A model generated the notes under the pieces. That model was given only the letters and a program-made list of their open reading frames with translations, ran no database searches and was not told the DNA's origin. Position numbers and translations under genes: made by a program. 64,000 nt of DNA from Chloroflexota bacterium (lineage in GTDB: Bacteria > Chloroflexota > Dehalococcoidia > Tepidiformales > Tepidiformaceae): contig JAPPBY010000009.1 in NCBI GenBank assembly GCA_026702615.1, forward strand, positions 93,479 to 157,478. Direction: 5' to 3'. Of the stretch, positions 41,317-49,847 are shown piece after piece; position 1 is the first letter of the stretch; each line of letters starts with the position of its first letter.

Positions 41317-41583
41317 ACCGTGCACCCGTCGTCGAAGTGAATGCCAGGCTTGCACCGCGCGAGCCAGCTCGGACCCGGCGATTCTGCGGCGCCCGGAGCG
41401 TTCTACTTATGGCTGCTTCCTTCCGGACCTGACCAGGTTCGTAGTGCTCCGCCGCGCAGGACCAGATCGTCAACGCCACTTTGCGAAGGCAGTCCCCGGA
41501 GAGACGACCCCTCGGACGGGTTTTCAGCCCCGCTGGAGCGGTTTGCGGGTTACAGGGCACCGCTAGCTCCCCGCCTAGCACGG
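41317..41583 (-). ncRNA. ffs: SRP RNA, large form with Alu domain
   Basis: The S-domain core is CAGGTCCGGAAGGAAGCAGC on the minus strand, near 41440, with the GGAA loop. Upstream GGGGAGCTAGCGGTGCCCTG and downstream GTCCGAGCTGG match the Alu and central parts of the Bacillus-type long RNA, and the 5' CCGTGC pairs with the 3' GCACGG end. About 267 nt, so it is not the short 4.5S form. The RNA works with Ffh to target membrane proteins. A TTGACC-17-TACGGT promoter precedes it. Ends are placed by pairing and may be off by a few bases. Confidence 0.93.
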
Positions 41584-41593
41584 CCGGGCGCGT

Positions 41594-41622
41594 ACCGTAC
41601 GGAACAACATCATACGGGTCAA
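41594..41622 (-). promoter_or_regulatory. promoter of the SRP RNA
   Basis: -35 TTGACC (plus 41617-41622), 17-bp spacer, -10 TACGGT (plus 41594-41599), about 10 bp before the RNA 5' end. It is one of the few sites in the window with a clear -35. Confidence 0.7.
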
Positions 41623-41634
41623 CGGAAGCCCGAC

Positions 41635-42180
41635 TCAGGCGGATCCGTTCGGGTCTTCCCGCGGGCGAATGACGACGAGCTCGGCGCCCTCTTCGACCTG
41701 TTCCTCGACGACCGCCCCGACGCGCTCGACCACCCCGGCAGCGGGAGCGCGCAGCTCGTTGTTCATCTTCATCGACTCGATGACGACGAGAACATCCCCC
41801 GCCTCGACTTCCGCGCCCGGCTCGGTTCGCACCTCGAGCACGTTCCCGGTCATGGGCGCGTTGATGCGCACGATGCCGTCGCTGGCAGCGGCGGCCGCGG
41901 CGGCCATGCTGGCAGCTCGACGACCGCGTCCGATCTGGATGTGGTAGGTGCGCCGGCCGATGGTGACATCGACGGCGCTGCCCCGACGCTCGATGTAGAG
42001 CTCAACGGGGTGGTTATCGAGCATGACGACGTGCAGGCCGGAGCGCACGTGCTGCATCTCGGCGAACTGCCACTCGCCATCGGCGTGCAGGCGCACTCGC
42101 GCCGCACCGCCACCGTTCAGACGCTCCAGTTCAGCCTCGATCGGCTGGTCGTCGACCTGGATCAGATACTTTTCGGCCAT
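41635..42180 (-). CDS. biotin carboxyl carrier protein
   Basis: A 181-residue carrier with a long N-terminal region and a C-terminal biotinyl domain (residues ~105-175). ESMKMNNEL contains the biotinylated lysine; GTRMNAP-like hammerhead (RINAPMTGNVLEV) precedes it. An Ala-rich linker (SMAAAAAAASDG) joins the parts. It is the partner of the adjacent biotin carboxylase in an acetyl-, propionyl- or methylcrotonyl-CoA carboxylase; the carboxyltransferase gene is not in the window. It overlaps the carboxylase stop by 19 nt. Confidence 0.9.
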   Translation of the reverse strand: MAEKYLIQVDDQPIEAELERLNGGGAARVRLHADGEWQFAEMQHVRSGLHVVMLDNHPVELYIERRGSAVDVTIGRRTYHIQIGRGRRAASMAAAAAAASDGIVRINAPMTGNVLEVRTEPGAEVEAGDVLVVIESMKMNNELRAPAAGVVERVGAVVEEQVEEGAELVVIRPREDPNGSA

Positions 42181-43667
42181 CGTCCCATCGCTTGCTGTCG
42201 CCAGGCGGAAGGCGCCCGGCGCTGGTTGCGCCCGTCATCGGCGGCAGCCAGCGAGCGTCCCTCGCCGGAGAGCGTGAGGAGCGCGGCAATGGCGGCCGCC
42301 TCACGCAGTGGCTCTTCGGAGTGGCGACCCGCGACCTGGTGGCGGTCGAGGAAGTCGGTATCGAGCCGCCCCTCGACAAAGGCCGGCAGATCGAGAATCT
42401 CGAGGAGGTAGGGGATGTTGGTGGCGACACCAACGACGCGTGATTCCTGGAGGGCGCGGATCATGCGGGTGCGAGCATCCTCCCGGTCGGTGCCCCAGGC
42501 GGTCACCTTGGCGAGAAGGGAGTCGTAGTACGGCGTCACCTCGAACCCGTCGTGCAGGCAACTCTCGACGCGGATACCGGGGCCGGCGGGCTCACGGGAG
42601 AAGACGATGCGCCCCACCGACGGGAGGAAGCCGTTCTGGGGGTCCTCGGCGACGATGCGGCACTCGATCGCCCAGCCGCGCATGATGAGGTCGCTCTCGT
42701 CGTAGGGGAGCTCAAAGCCGCTGGCGACGATGATCTGGTCCTTCACGATATCGACGCCGGTCGTCATCTCGGTCACGGGGTGCTCAACCTGGAGGCGGGC
42801 ATTCACCTCGAGGAAGTAGTACTGCTCATCCTCTGTGAGGAGGAACTCAACGGTGCCGGCGCTGCGGTAGCCGGCAGCGCGGGCGACGCGCACGGCCGCG
42901 CGGTTGAGGGCGCGGCGCAGCTCGGGCCCGACGACGACAGACGGGGTCTCCTCGATGATCTTCTGGTGGCGGCGCTGAATGGAGCACTCGCGCTCCCCCA
43001 GGGGAATCACGTTCCCGAAGGTGTCGGCGATGATCTGGACCTCGATGTGGCGTACGCCCTGCATCTGCTTTTCCAGGTAGAGCGTGCCGTCGCTGAAGGC
43101 GGCCTCGGCCTCGCGGCTGGCCAGGGCGAGGGCACGGGGCAGGTCTTCCTCTCGCTCCACGAAGCGGATGCCGCGCCCACCGCCGCCTGCCGCCGCCTTG
43201 ATGGCGATCGGGTAGCCGATCTCGCGCGCGAGCTCGGGGGCGTCGTCGTGCGACTCGAGGGGATCGGTTCCGGGCACCAGCGGCACGCCGACGCTGGCGG
43301 CCAGGGAGCGCGCCGCATTCTTGTCGCCAAGCAGCCGCATGGCTGCGGCAGAGGGTCCGATGAAGGTGAGGCCCGCCTCCTCGCAGGCCTCGGCGAAGTC
43401 GGCGTTCTCAGCGAGGAAGCCATAGCCCGGGTGGATGGCGTCGGCGCCGCAGGCGACGGCAATGTCGATGATGCGTTCACCGTTGAGGTAGCTGTCGGCA
43501 GCTTCAGGGCGACCGACGAGGTAGGCCTCGTCGGCGTATCGCACGTGGCGGGAGAGGCTGTCGACCTCGGAGTAGATGGCGACCGACGTGATGCCGAGGT
43601 CGTGCAGGCCACGCACGATCCGCAACGCGATCTCTCCGCGGTTGGCGATTAGAACCTTTTGGAGCAT
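42162..43667 (-). CDS. accC: biotin carboxylase subunit
   Basis: A 501-residue biotin carboxylase. MLQKVLIANRGEIALRIVRG is the classic start; ATP-grasp parts include KAAAGGGGRGIRFVE and EVNARLQVEHPVTEMTTGVD. It carboxylates the biotin on the carrier using ATP and bicarbonate. The ATG is preceded by AGAGAGGG. Its carrier gene follows with a 19-nt overlap. The local pattern (no carboxyltransferase) is common for acyl-CoA carboxylases; specificity cannot be told from this subunit. The symbol is by homology. Confidence 0.93.
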   Translation of the reverse strand: MLQKVLIANRGEIALRIVRGLHDLGITSVAIYSEVDSLSRHVRYADEAYLVGRPEAADSYLNGERIIDIAVACGADAIHPGYGFLAENADFAEACEEAGLTFIGPSAAAMRLLGDKNAARSLAASVGVPLVPGTDPLESHDDAPELAREIGYPIAIKAAAGGGGRGIRFVEREEDLPRALALASREAEAAFSDGTLYLEKQMQGVRHIEVQIIADTFGNVIPLGERECSIQRRHQKIIEETPSVVVGPELRRALNRAAVRVARAAGYRSAGTVEFLLTEDEQYYFLEVNARLQVEHPVTEMTTGVDIVKDQIIVASGFELPYDESDLIMRGWAIECRIVAEDPQNGFLPSVGRIVFSREPAGPGIRVESCLHDGFEVTPYYDSLLAKVTAWGTDREDARTRMIRALQESRVVGVATNIPYLLEILDLPAFVEGRLDTDFLDRHQVAGRHSEEPLREAAAIAALLTLSGEGRSLAAADDGRNQRRAPSAWRQQAMGRWPKSI

Positions 43668-43774
43668 CCAACCCTCTCTGCGCAAGACGCCGGGTCAATC
43701 AGCTTAGCGGGTTGAGATGAGCGCCGAAACACGCATTCCTTTCCCTGTCTGTGGTCCCGCCGTGGGCGAGGACG

Positions 43775-43780
43775 TACGCT
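43775..43780 (+). promoter_or_regulatory. -10 box (TACGCT) before mutS2
   Basis: TACGCT 6 nt upstream of the mutS2 ATG, with no Shine-Dalgarno; a leaderless start is likely. Confidence 0.5.
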
Positions 43781-43786
43781 GAGGCC

Positions 43787-46132
43787 ATGAACGAGCACAC
43801 CCTGCGCGTGCTGGAGTTCGACAAGGTACGGGCGATGCTGGCGGGCGAAACCGCCTTCAGCCTGGGCCGGGAACTGGCCCTTGCGCTCGAACCCGAGCGC
43901 GAGCACGAGGCCGTCCTCGCGCTTCAGGCCGAGACCGCGGAGATGACGCACATCGACCAGATGGGTCTCGACGTGCCCCTTGGGGGCATGCGTGACCTGC
44001 GGCCGCTGATCCACGCCGCCACGATCGGGCAGGCACTCGAGCCCACCGATCTGCAGGAGGCGGCGGGCTCCTTCGACACCGCCCGGCGGGCTCGCCAGCT
44101 CGCCGAACGGCTCGCCGAGCGCACGCCGGGCATCGCGGCCGCTGCGGAGGCGATCGCGGACTTCCGGTCGTTCGTCGCCGAGGTGCAGCGCGCGATCACC
44201 CCACGGGCAGCGGTCGCGGACGATGCGAGTCCGGAGCTGGCGGCGGTTCGCCGCGAGCTCCGGGTAGCGCAGGGACGGCTCGAGCAGCGGGCGCGGGCCG
44301 CCCTGGGCGACGCAGTCCGGCGCGGTGTCGCGCAGGAGGAGCTGCTGACCGAGCGCAACGGACGCATGGTCATCCCCGTGAAGGCGGACTTCCGCGGGCA
44401 GCTCCCCGGCATCGTCCACGACGTGTCGTCGAGCGGGGCGACGGTGTTCCTGGAGCCGATGAGCGTTGTCGAAACCGGCAACGAGGTGCGCGAGCTGCAA
44501 CTCGCCGAGGAGCGCGAAGAGCGCCGCGTGCTCCTGCAGCTCTCCGCAATGGTGGGGGAGCGCGAGGACGAGGCGCTGGCAACGCTGGAGGCGATGGCTC
44601 GGCTCGACCTTCTACGGGCGAAGGTGCTGCTCGGAAAACGGCTGGGCGCCGACCTGCCACGTGCGGACGGCGACGACTCCTGGTTGGGCCAGTGGGGCGA
44701 CATCTCGCTCGTTCGGGCGCGGCACCCGCTGCTCAAGGGCGACGTTGTCCCGATCGACCTCGACCTGAGCGAGGAAGCGCCGGGACTGCTGATCACCGGT
44801 CCGAACACGGGCGGCAAGACGGTCGCGCTCAAGACCGTGGGGCTGCTCACGCTGATGGCGCAGGCAGGTCTGCCCGTTCCCTGCGACGAGGGCAGCCGCT
44901 TCGTGACCTACGGGGCAATCCACGCCGACATCGGCGACGAGCAGTCGATCGAGCAGTCGCTCTCGACGTTCTCGTCGCACATGCGCACGGTGGGCGGGAT
45001 CCTGGAAGCGGCAGCGCCCGGCACGCTGGTGCTGCTCGACGAGCTGGGAGCGGGCACCGATCCGGAGGAGGGCGCGGCGCTTTCGCGCGCCGTCCTCGAA
45101 ACGCTGCTGGACAGGGGCTGCACGATCATCGCGACGACGCACCACGGGGAGCTGAAGACATTCGCGCAGGAGGAGCCGCGCCTGCGGAACGCCTCCGTGG
45201 AGTTCGACCTGCAGACGCTGAGCCCAACGTTCCACCTCACGATCGGGCTGCCAGGACAGTCGAACGCGATCGCGATCGCGCGGCGGCTGGGCATCGACGA
45301 GGGTGTGCTCGAGCGGGCGGAGGAGCGGGTAGCGCCGGAGACGCGGGAGCTGGACGGGCTGCTGGACGAAGCGCGCCGGGAGCGAGCGGGCGCCGCCGAG
45401 GCGCGCAGTCGCGAGGAGGAGGCGAGGCGCGAATCAGAAGAGCTGCGCCATCAGCTGGCGGAGCAGCACCGCACGATCGAGACGGAGCGCGAGGCGATCC
45501 TGGGGCGGGCGCGTCGGGAGGGCGAGGCGCTCGTCGCGCGGGCGCAGCGCGAACTGGAGCGGCTGGAACGCCGCGAACGGGAGCGCACCGTGGACCGGGA
45601 GGCGGCAGAGCGCCTGCAGGCGCTCGACGCGGAGATCGAGGCGGCGGGCAAGCAGGCGACGGAGCGGGCGACCGCCTGGCTCGACCCGGTCTCGCCGGGC
45701 GATGTCGTGCGGGTACGGGACATCCCGCAGCAAGGGGAGGCGGTGACGGGCGTGGGAGCGGACGGGCGCGTAGAGGTGCGATTCGGGTCGATGCGGATGA
45801 AGGTCTCGGTCGACCGCATCGAGCGAACGGAACCGAAACTCACACCGCCCGCCAGGACGACAGTGGACCTGCCCCCCGCGAGCGCGGTTGCGGCGGAACT
45901 CGACCTGCGGGGTCAGCGGGCGGAGGAGGCGGTCCTCAACTTCGAGGGGCACCTCGACGACGCGTTCCGGGCGGGGCTACCCTCCATTCGCATCATCCAC
46001 GGCAAGGGCACGGGGGCGCTGCGCGCCGCCATCCGCGAGGCGCTCGCACGCCACCCGCTGGTGCGTCGCTACGAGACGGCGCCGCCACAGGAAGGCGGCG
46101 ACGGCGTGACCATCGCCGTGCTGGCGGGCTGA
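43787..46132 (+). CDS. mutS2: endonuclease MutS2
   Basis: A 781-residue MutS2, close to the usual ~780. The MutS core and clamp precede the ATPase with ITGPNTGGKTVALKTVGLL (Walker A), LVLLDELGAGTDPEEGAAL (Walker B) and IIATTHHGELK. A coiled coil (residues ~510-640, Glu/Arg/Ala-rich) leads to the C-terminal Smr domain (LDLRGQRAEEAVLNFEGHL and IIHGKGTGALR), which cuts DNA or splits stalled ribosomes. The start at 43787 fits the leaderless TACGCT box. Confidence 0.96.
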   Translation: MNEHTLRVLEFDKVRAMLAGETAFSLGRELALALEPEREHEAVLALQAETAEMTHIDQMGLDVPLGGMRDLRPLIHAATIGQALEPTDLQEAAGSFDTARRARQLAERLAERTPGIAAAAEAIADFRSFVAEVQRAITPRAAVADDASPELAAVRRELRVAQGRLEQRARAALGDAVRRGVAQEELLTERNGRMVIPVKADFRGQLPGIVHDVSSSGATVFLEPMSVVETGNEVRELQLAEEREERRVLLQLSAMVGEREDEALATLEAMARLDLLRAKVLLGKRLGADLPRADGDDSWLGQWGDISLVRARHPLLKGDVVPIDLDLSEEAPGLLITGPNTGGKTVALKTVGLLTLMAQAGLPVPCDEGSRFVTYGAIHADIGDEQSIEQSLSTFSSHMRTVGGILEAAAPGTLVLLDELGAGTDPEEGAALSRAVLETLLDRGCTIIATTHHGELKTFAQEEPRLRNASVEFDLQTLSPTFHLTIGLPGQSNAIAIARRLGIDEGVLERAEERVAPETRELDGLLDEARRERAGAAEARSREEEARRESEELRHQLAEQHRTIETEREAILGRARREGEALVARAQRELERLERRERERTVDREAAERLQALDAEIEAAGKQATERATAWLDPVSPGDVVRVRDIPQQGEAVTGVGADGRVEVRFGSMRMKVSVDRIERTEPKLTPPARTTVDLPPASAVAAELDLRGQRAEEAVLNFEGHLDDAFRAGLPSIRIIHGKGTGALRAAIREALARHPLVRRYETAPPQEGGDGVTIAVLAG

Positions 46133-46134
46133 CG

Positions 46135-47508
46135 ATGCCTCGCCAGCGAGACGCGCGAGGGCTCCAGGCATCGCTGGGCTTCTCCGCGGGCGAGCGGCCC
46201 GACGCGCCGCTGGCGGCGCGAATGCGGCCGCGCACGCTCGACGAATTCGTCGGACAACAGCCAGCGGTGGGTCCGGACGCGCTGCTGGGGCGAGTGGCGA
46301 CTGGCGCGAATTTGCCGTCGATCATCCTGTGGGGGCCGCCGGGATGCGGGAAGACCACGCTGGCGCGCATCCTGGCGAGCGACGCCGAGGGGGAGTTCGT
46401 CGCGCTCTCCGCTGTCGCGTCCGGCGTGGCCGAGCTACGCCGGGTCATTGGGGAGGCGCAGCAACGCCGGGACGCGGGCGTTCGGACCGTGCTCTTCATC
46501 GACGAGATTCACCGGTTCAACAAGGCGCAGCAGGACGTCATCCTGCCGTATGTAGAGAACGGCACGGTGACGCTGATCGGGGCGACGACGGAGAACCCGT
46601 CGTTCGAAGTGGTCGCGCCATTGCTGAGCCGGGTGCGGGTGGTGCGGCTGGAGGCCCTGGCAGAGGACGACCTCGCGAGCATCGTCGAACGCGCGCTGGG
46701 GGATGGAGAGCGGGGGCTTGGGGCGCTGAGCCTCGCGATCGAGGAGGAGGCGCGAGAGGCGCTGGTCGAGGGCGCCCACGGAGACGCCCGCGCGGCGCTG
46801 AGCGCGCTCGAGATCGCGGCGGACTCCGCGCGGCGGGACGGTCGAGAGCACATCGGGCCGGGGGATGTACGGCGAGCGCTGCAGGAACGCCGCCCCTACT
46901 ACGACAAGGAAGGCGACTACCACTACGACGCCATCTCGGCGTTCATCAAGTCGGTGCGGGGGTCGGACCCGGACGCGGCGGTCTACTGGCTCGCGCGGAT
47001 GGTAGAGGCGGGGGAGGACCCGCTGTTCATCGTGCGGCGCATGGTGATCCTGGCGGCAGAGGACATCGGGCTGGCGGACCCGCAAGCGCTGGGCGTGGCG
47101 ACCTCCTGCCAGCAGGCCGTGCACTTCATCGGGATGCCAGAGGGCTTCCTGCCGATGGCGGAGTGCGCCCTCTACCTGGCGCTCGCACCCAAGAGCAACT
47201 CGGCGTTGACGGCGTACGCGCGGGCGAGCGAGGACGCGCGGCGCACCTCACACCTGCCCGTCCCCCTGCACCTGCGCAACGCAGCGACCGGGTTGATGCG
47301 GGAGATGGGCTACGGCTCCGGCTACCGCTACGCGCACGACGAGCCCGACCACTACGCCGAAGGCGAGCGCTACCTGCCCGAAGAACTGGGCGAGACGCGG
47401 TACTATCACGCGGGCTCGCTGGGAGCGGAGGCGTCGCTGGCCGACCGCCTCGCCCGGCAACAGGAGTCCGGGGAGGAACGCCCTGACAGCAGCAGCGATT
47501 CAGGTTGA
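46135..47508 (+). CDS. rarA: replication-associated recombination protein A (AAA ATPase)
   Basis: A 457-residue RarA/MgsA clamp-loader-like ATPase. RPRTLDEFVGQQ starts the AAA domain; ILWGPPGCGKTTLARILA (Walker A), TVLFIDEIHRFNKAQQD (Walker B), GATTENPSFEVVAPLLSRVR (sensor 1 and Arg finger). The C-terminus has the oligomerisation domain with YHYDAISAFIKSVRGSDPDA. It acts at stalled replication forks. The ATG starts 2 nt after mutS2, with CTGACG upstream rather than a clear ribosome site, so it is translated by coupling. It overlaps the next ORF by 26 nt. Confidence 0.96.
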   Translation: MPRQRDARGLQASLGFSAGERPDAPLAARMRPRTLDEFVGQQPAVGPDALLGRVATGANLPSIILWGPPGCGKTTLARILASDAEGEFVALSAVASGVAELRRVIGEAQQRRDAGVRTVLFIDEIHRFNKAQQDVILPYVENGTVTLIGATTENPSFEVVAPLLSRVRVVRLEALAEDDLASIVERALGDGERGLGALSLAIEEEAREALVEGAHGDARAALSALEIAADSARRDGREHIGPGDVRRALQERRPYYDKEGDYHYDAISAFIKSVRGSDPDAAVYWLARMVEAGEDPLFIVRRMVILAAEDIGLADPQALGVATSCQQAVHFIGMPEGFLPMAECALYLALAPKSNSALTAYARASEDARRTSHLPVPLHLRNAATGLMREMGYGSGYRYAHDEPDHYAEGERYLPEELGETRYYHAGSLGAEASLADRLARQQESGEERPDSSSDSG

Positions 47509-47827
47509 GGTTCTGCACACGCGCGGGCAGTCGCCGGGTGACGAGGCCGAGGAGGCCCTGCGCCTCGCCATCGAAGCGACCGGCGTCACGGTCGAGGTCA
47601 CGTACACGGAAGTGCTGAGCCAGGAGGACGCGACCGCCAAGCGTTTCCTGGGCACGCCGAGCATCCGCGTCGAGGGGATCGACGTGGAGTACGGGAACCG
47701 TCCGCCGGAAGAGGTGCAGATCGGGACGCGCTACTACAACACGCCGGAAGGCTGGAAGCCGTTTCCACACGCCCGCCTGATCGCGAACGCGATCCTGGAA
47801 GCGCACAACTCCCAGGAGAGCAGCTAA
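47483..47827 (+). CDS. thioredoxin-fold-like protein without active-site cysteines, CTG start
   Basis: A 114-residue protein beginning, with CTG read as Met, MTAAAIQVEVLHTRGQSPGD. No ATG, GTG or TTG gives the full domain; GGGGAGG lies 6 nt before the CTG. The first strand-loop (VEVLHTRGQSPG) sits where related small thioredoxin-fold proteins have a Cys-x-x-Cys, absent here. FLGTPSIRVEGIDVE supplies the usual cis-Pro segment and PHARLIANAILEA the last helix. So a thioredoxin fold with no redox centre, perhaps binding only. The gene overlaps rarA. Confidence 0.7.
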   Translation: MTAAAIQVEVLHTRGQSPGDEAEEALRLAIEATGVTVEVTYTEVLSQEDATAKRFLGTPSIRVEGIDVEYGNRPPEEVQIGTRYYNTPEGWKPFPHARLIANAILEAHNSQESS

Positions 47828-48438
47828 CCGTCCGGGGTCGTCGCCTCGCTCGCCTGCGGGGCGGCGCCGACGTACTCGGCGAAGCGCCCCTCGCTGTCCC
47901 AGAGCAGCCACCACTCGCGCCTGGCCTCCATGTAGAGGTAGCGCTCGTTGCGGCGCAGCACCACCTTGGTCTGCTGGAAGCCGGCGCGTTCGAACGAGCG
48001 GCGGGCGCGTTCGTTCCATTCGAGCGTGTGGAGGTAGATGCGGCGTAGTGGCAGCGATTTCCATGCGAAGCGAAGGAAGGCGATGGTCGCCTCCGTACCG
48101 AGCCCGGCGCCGCGGCTCTCGGCCGGTCCGATGGAGATTCCGTACTCGGCCGTACCGGAGACGTGATCGGCGTTGTAGTACATGAGCGCGCCGATGTGCT
48201 CGCCCTGGACCGTCTCGATGGCGTAGGCGTGCCGGGCCGGGTTCGAGAAACGCAGGTCACGCTCGAACTGCTGGACGTACTCGCGGTAGGAGAGGATGAG
48301 GGGCGGGGTTGCGTCGTAGCGGGCGACCTCGGGGTCGCGGCGCCAGGCGTACTCGGCCGGGGCATCCTCGATGCGCTTCTCGCGGATGCGGAGGCGGGGC
48401 GTCTCGGCCACGACGACGACCGGCTTCGCCTCGCTCAT
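47824..48438 (-). CDS. GNAT-family N-acetyltransferase
   Basis: A 204-residue RimJ/RimL-like GNAT. RLRIREKRIEDAPAEYAWR is the usual N-terminal start; IGPAESRGAGLGTEATIAFL carries the acetyl-CoA Arg-x-x-Gly-x-Gly motif (RGAGLG) and LHTLEWNERARRSFERAGFQ the family's closing part. It acetylates an amine, possibly a protein N-terminus. It overlaps the nudix stop by 4 nt and converges on the thioredoxin-fold gene with a 4-nt overlap of stops. Confidence 0.9.
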   Translation of the reverse strand: MSEAKPVVVVAETPRLRIREKRIEDAPAEYAWRRDPEVARYDATPPLILSYREYVQQFERDLRFSNPARHAYAIETVQGEHIGALMYYNADHVSGTAEYGISIGPAESRGAGLGTEATIAFLRFAWKSLPLRRIYLHTLEWNERARRSFERAGFQQTKVVLRRNERYLYMEARREWWLLWDSEGRFAEYVGAAPQASEATTPDG

Positions 48439-48887
48439 GCCTCCACCCCCAGGAGCGCCAGCGCCCTCTCGAGGATGGTGCGCTCGGTCGCGAACGTAAT
48501 CTGGGCGAGGGCCTCGCCCGCGGTGACCCAGATGACCTCGTCGTACTCGTGGTCTCGGTGGGCGAAGTCGCCACCGCTGACGGTCATGAGCCAGTGGTGC
48601 ACGTGCTTGTGGTAGCGACGCCCGTCCTGGGAGAACCAGTAATCGATGACGCCCGCCTTCTCGCCGAGCACCACCTCCAGGCCGGTCTCCTCGGCAACCT
48701 CGCGGAGGGCGGTTTCCTCGAGGGTCTCGCCCTTGTCGGGGGTGCCCTTGGGGAGTCCCCAGCGCCGATCCCGCTCCTGGTAGCCGATGACGACCTCGAT
48801 ACCTCCTCCGGCATCCCGACGCCAGACGACGCCCCCGGCGGAAACGGAGTCAATGACGGGCAGACGGCGGGCGGCACGCGTGCTCAT
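48435..48887 (-). CDS. NUDIX hydrolase
   Basis: A 150-residue NUDIX protein. The box GTPDKGETLEETALREVAEE followed by TGLEV matches G-x5-E-x7-REUxEExGU. The start SAGGVVWRRDAGG is typical. It cleaves a nucleoside diphosphate linked to some group, for example oxidised nucleotides; not determined. It overlaps HEAT and GNAT genes by 4 nt each. Confidence 0.9.
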   Translation of the reverse strand: MSTRAARRLPVIDSVSAGGVVWRRDAGGGIEVVIGYQERDRRWGLPKGTPDKGETLEETALREVAEETGLEVVLGEKAGVIDYWFSQDGRRYHKHVHHWLMTVSGGDFAHRDHEYDEVIWVTAGEALAQITFATERTILERALALLGVEA

Positions 48888-49825
48888 TCCTCGAACTCCG
48901 CGTAATCGCGCTGGACCGCGGAGGCCGCCTCGATGGCCTCGGCGATGACCTCTTCCCAGCCCTCGGGCGCTTCCTCGGCGAACTCGCGCAGGTACTCGAG
49001 GGCGACCTCGCCGCCGATCTCCCCGGTCGCCTCGATGGCCGCCCTGGCCACCTCCTCCTCGGCATCGAGGAAGAGGTCGGCGAGGCGGTCGACGGCATCT
49101 TCCGAGTCGATCTCGCCGGCGGCGATGACGGCCTCGCGACGGAATTCGGGATCGCCGGATTCGAACTGCTCGAGCACGTATTCGAGCCAGTCCTCGCGGG
49201 CGGAGAGCCCCATGGCGCGCACGGCGGCAAGCCGGACCGTCTCGTCGTCGCCGTAGTAGGCCTCAAGCATGAGGCCGTCGATCCAGGGGAGGGTGCGGGG
49301 AGCCAGCGACTCAAGGGCGCTGGCGCGAACGGCGGGGGCGCGAGCAGGGTCGGAAGCAGCGGCGCGGAGGCTCTCGACAACGGCCTCGCCCTCCCGCTCG
49401 GGGAAGTGGCCCAACTCCAGGCGCATCACGAATTCGCCGAGGATGTCGGCGGCGTCGGCGGCCACCTCCTCGTCGTCGTCCCCGCGCAGGACGGACGTCA
49501 GCAGCCGGGCCGTGGTGCGATGCGTGGACTCGCGCAGGGCCTCGACGGCGGCGCCGCGCACCTCGGCCAGCGGGTCGGCGATGGCCACGCCGGCGAAGCG
49601 GGAAAACTCGACCTCCACGCTCTCATCGGAGAGGCGCACCGCCTCGGTGATGACCTTGACGCGGGTGTCGTCGGGGATGCGGGGCCAGGCGTCTTCGAGC
49701 GCCTTCACCTGCTCGCGGTCGAGGTCGGAAAGGACGGAGAGCTCGGTGGGGAGAAGGTCAGCGCCACCAGCGAGCCGTTCGAGCGCCTCGTTGAGCTCGG
49801 CGAGCGGCGTCGAGGAGCTGGTCAT
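48884..49825 (-). CDS. HEAT-repeat protein
   Basis: A 313-residue alpha-helical repeat protein. Repeats of about 30 residues such as VRGAAVEALRESTH, VRLAAVRAMGLSA and EFRREAVIAAGEIDSEDAVD give an armadillo/HEAT solenoid; the whole protein is strongly acidic. It probably binds another protein. A TACCAT box at 49833-49838, 7 nt before the ATG, suggests an own leaderless transcript as well as read-through from gpsA. It overlaps the nudix gene by 4 nt. Confidence 0.85.
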   Translation of the reverse strand: MTSSSTPLAELNEALERLAGGADLLPTELSVLSDLDREQVKALEDAWPRIPDDTRVKVITEAVRLSDESVEVEFSRFAGVAIADPLAEVRGAAVEALRESTHRTTARLLTSVLRGDDDEEVAADAADILGEFVMRLELGHFPEREGEAVVESLRAAASDPARAPAVRASALESLAPRTLPWIDGLMLEAYYGDDETVRLAAVRAMGLSAREDWLEYVLEQFESGDPEFRREAVIAAGEIDSEDAVDRLADLFLDAEEEVARAAIEATGEIGGEVALEYLREFAEEAPEGWEEVIAEAIEAASAVQRDYAEFEE

Positions 49826-49832
49826 GCCTCTG

Positions 49833-49838
49833 ATGGTA
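49833..49838 (-). promoter_or_regulatory. -10 box (TACCAT) before the HEAT gene
   Basis: TACCAT 7 nt upstream of the ATG on the minus strand; no Shine-Dalgarno. Confidence 0.5.
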
Positions 49839-49847
49839 CACAGCGGT

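Noticed and set aside
41584..41634. A riboswitch ahead of the SRP RNA
   Set aside because: Only a promoter is visible; no conserved aptamer pattern.
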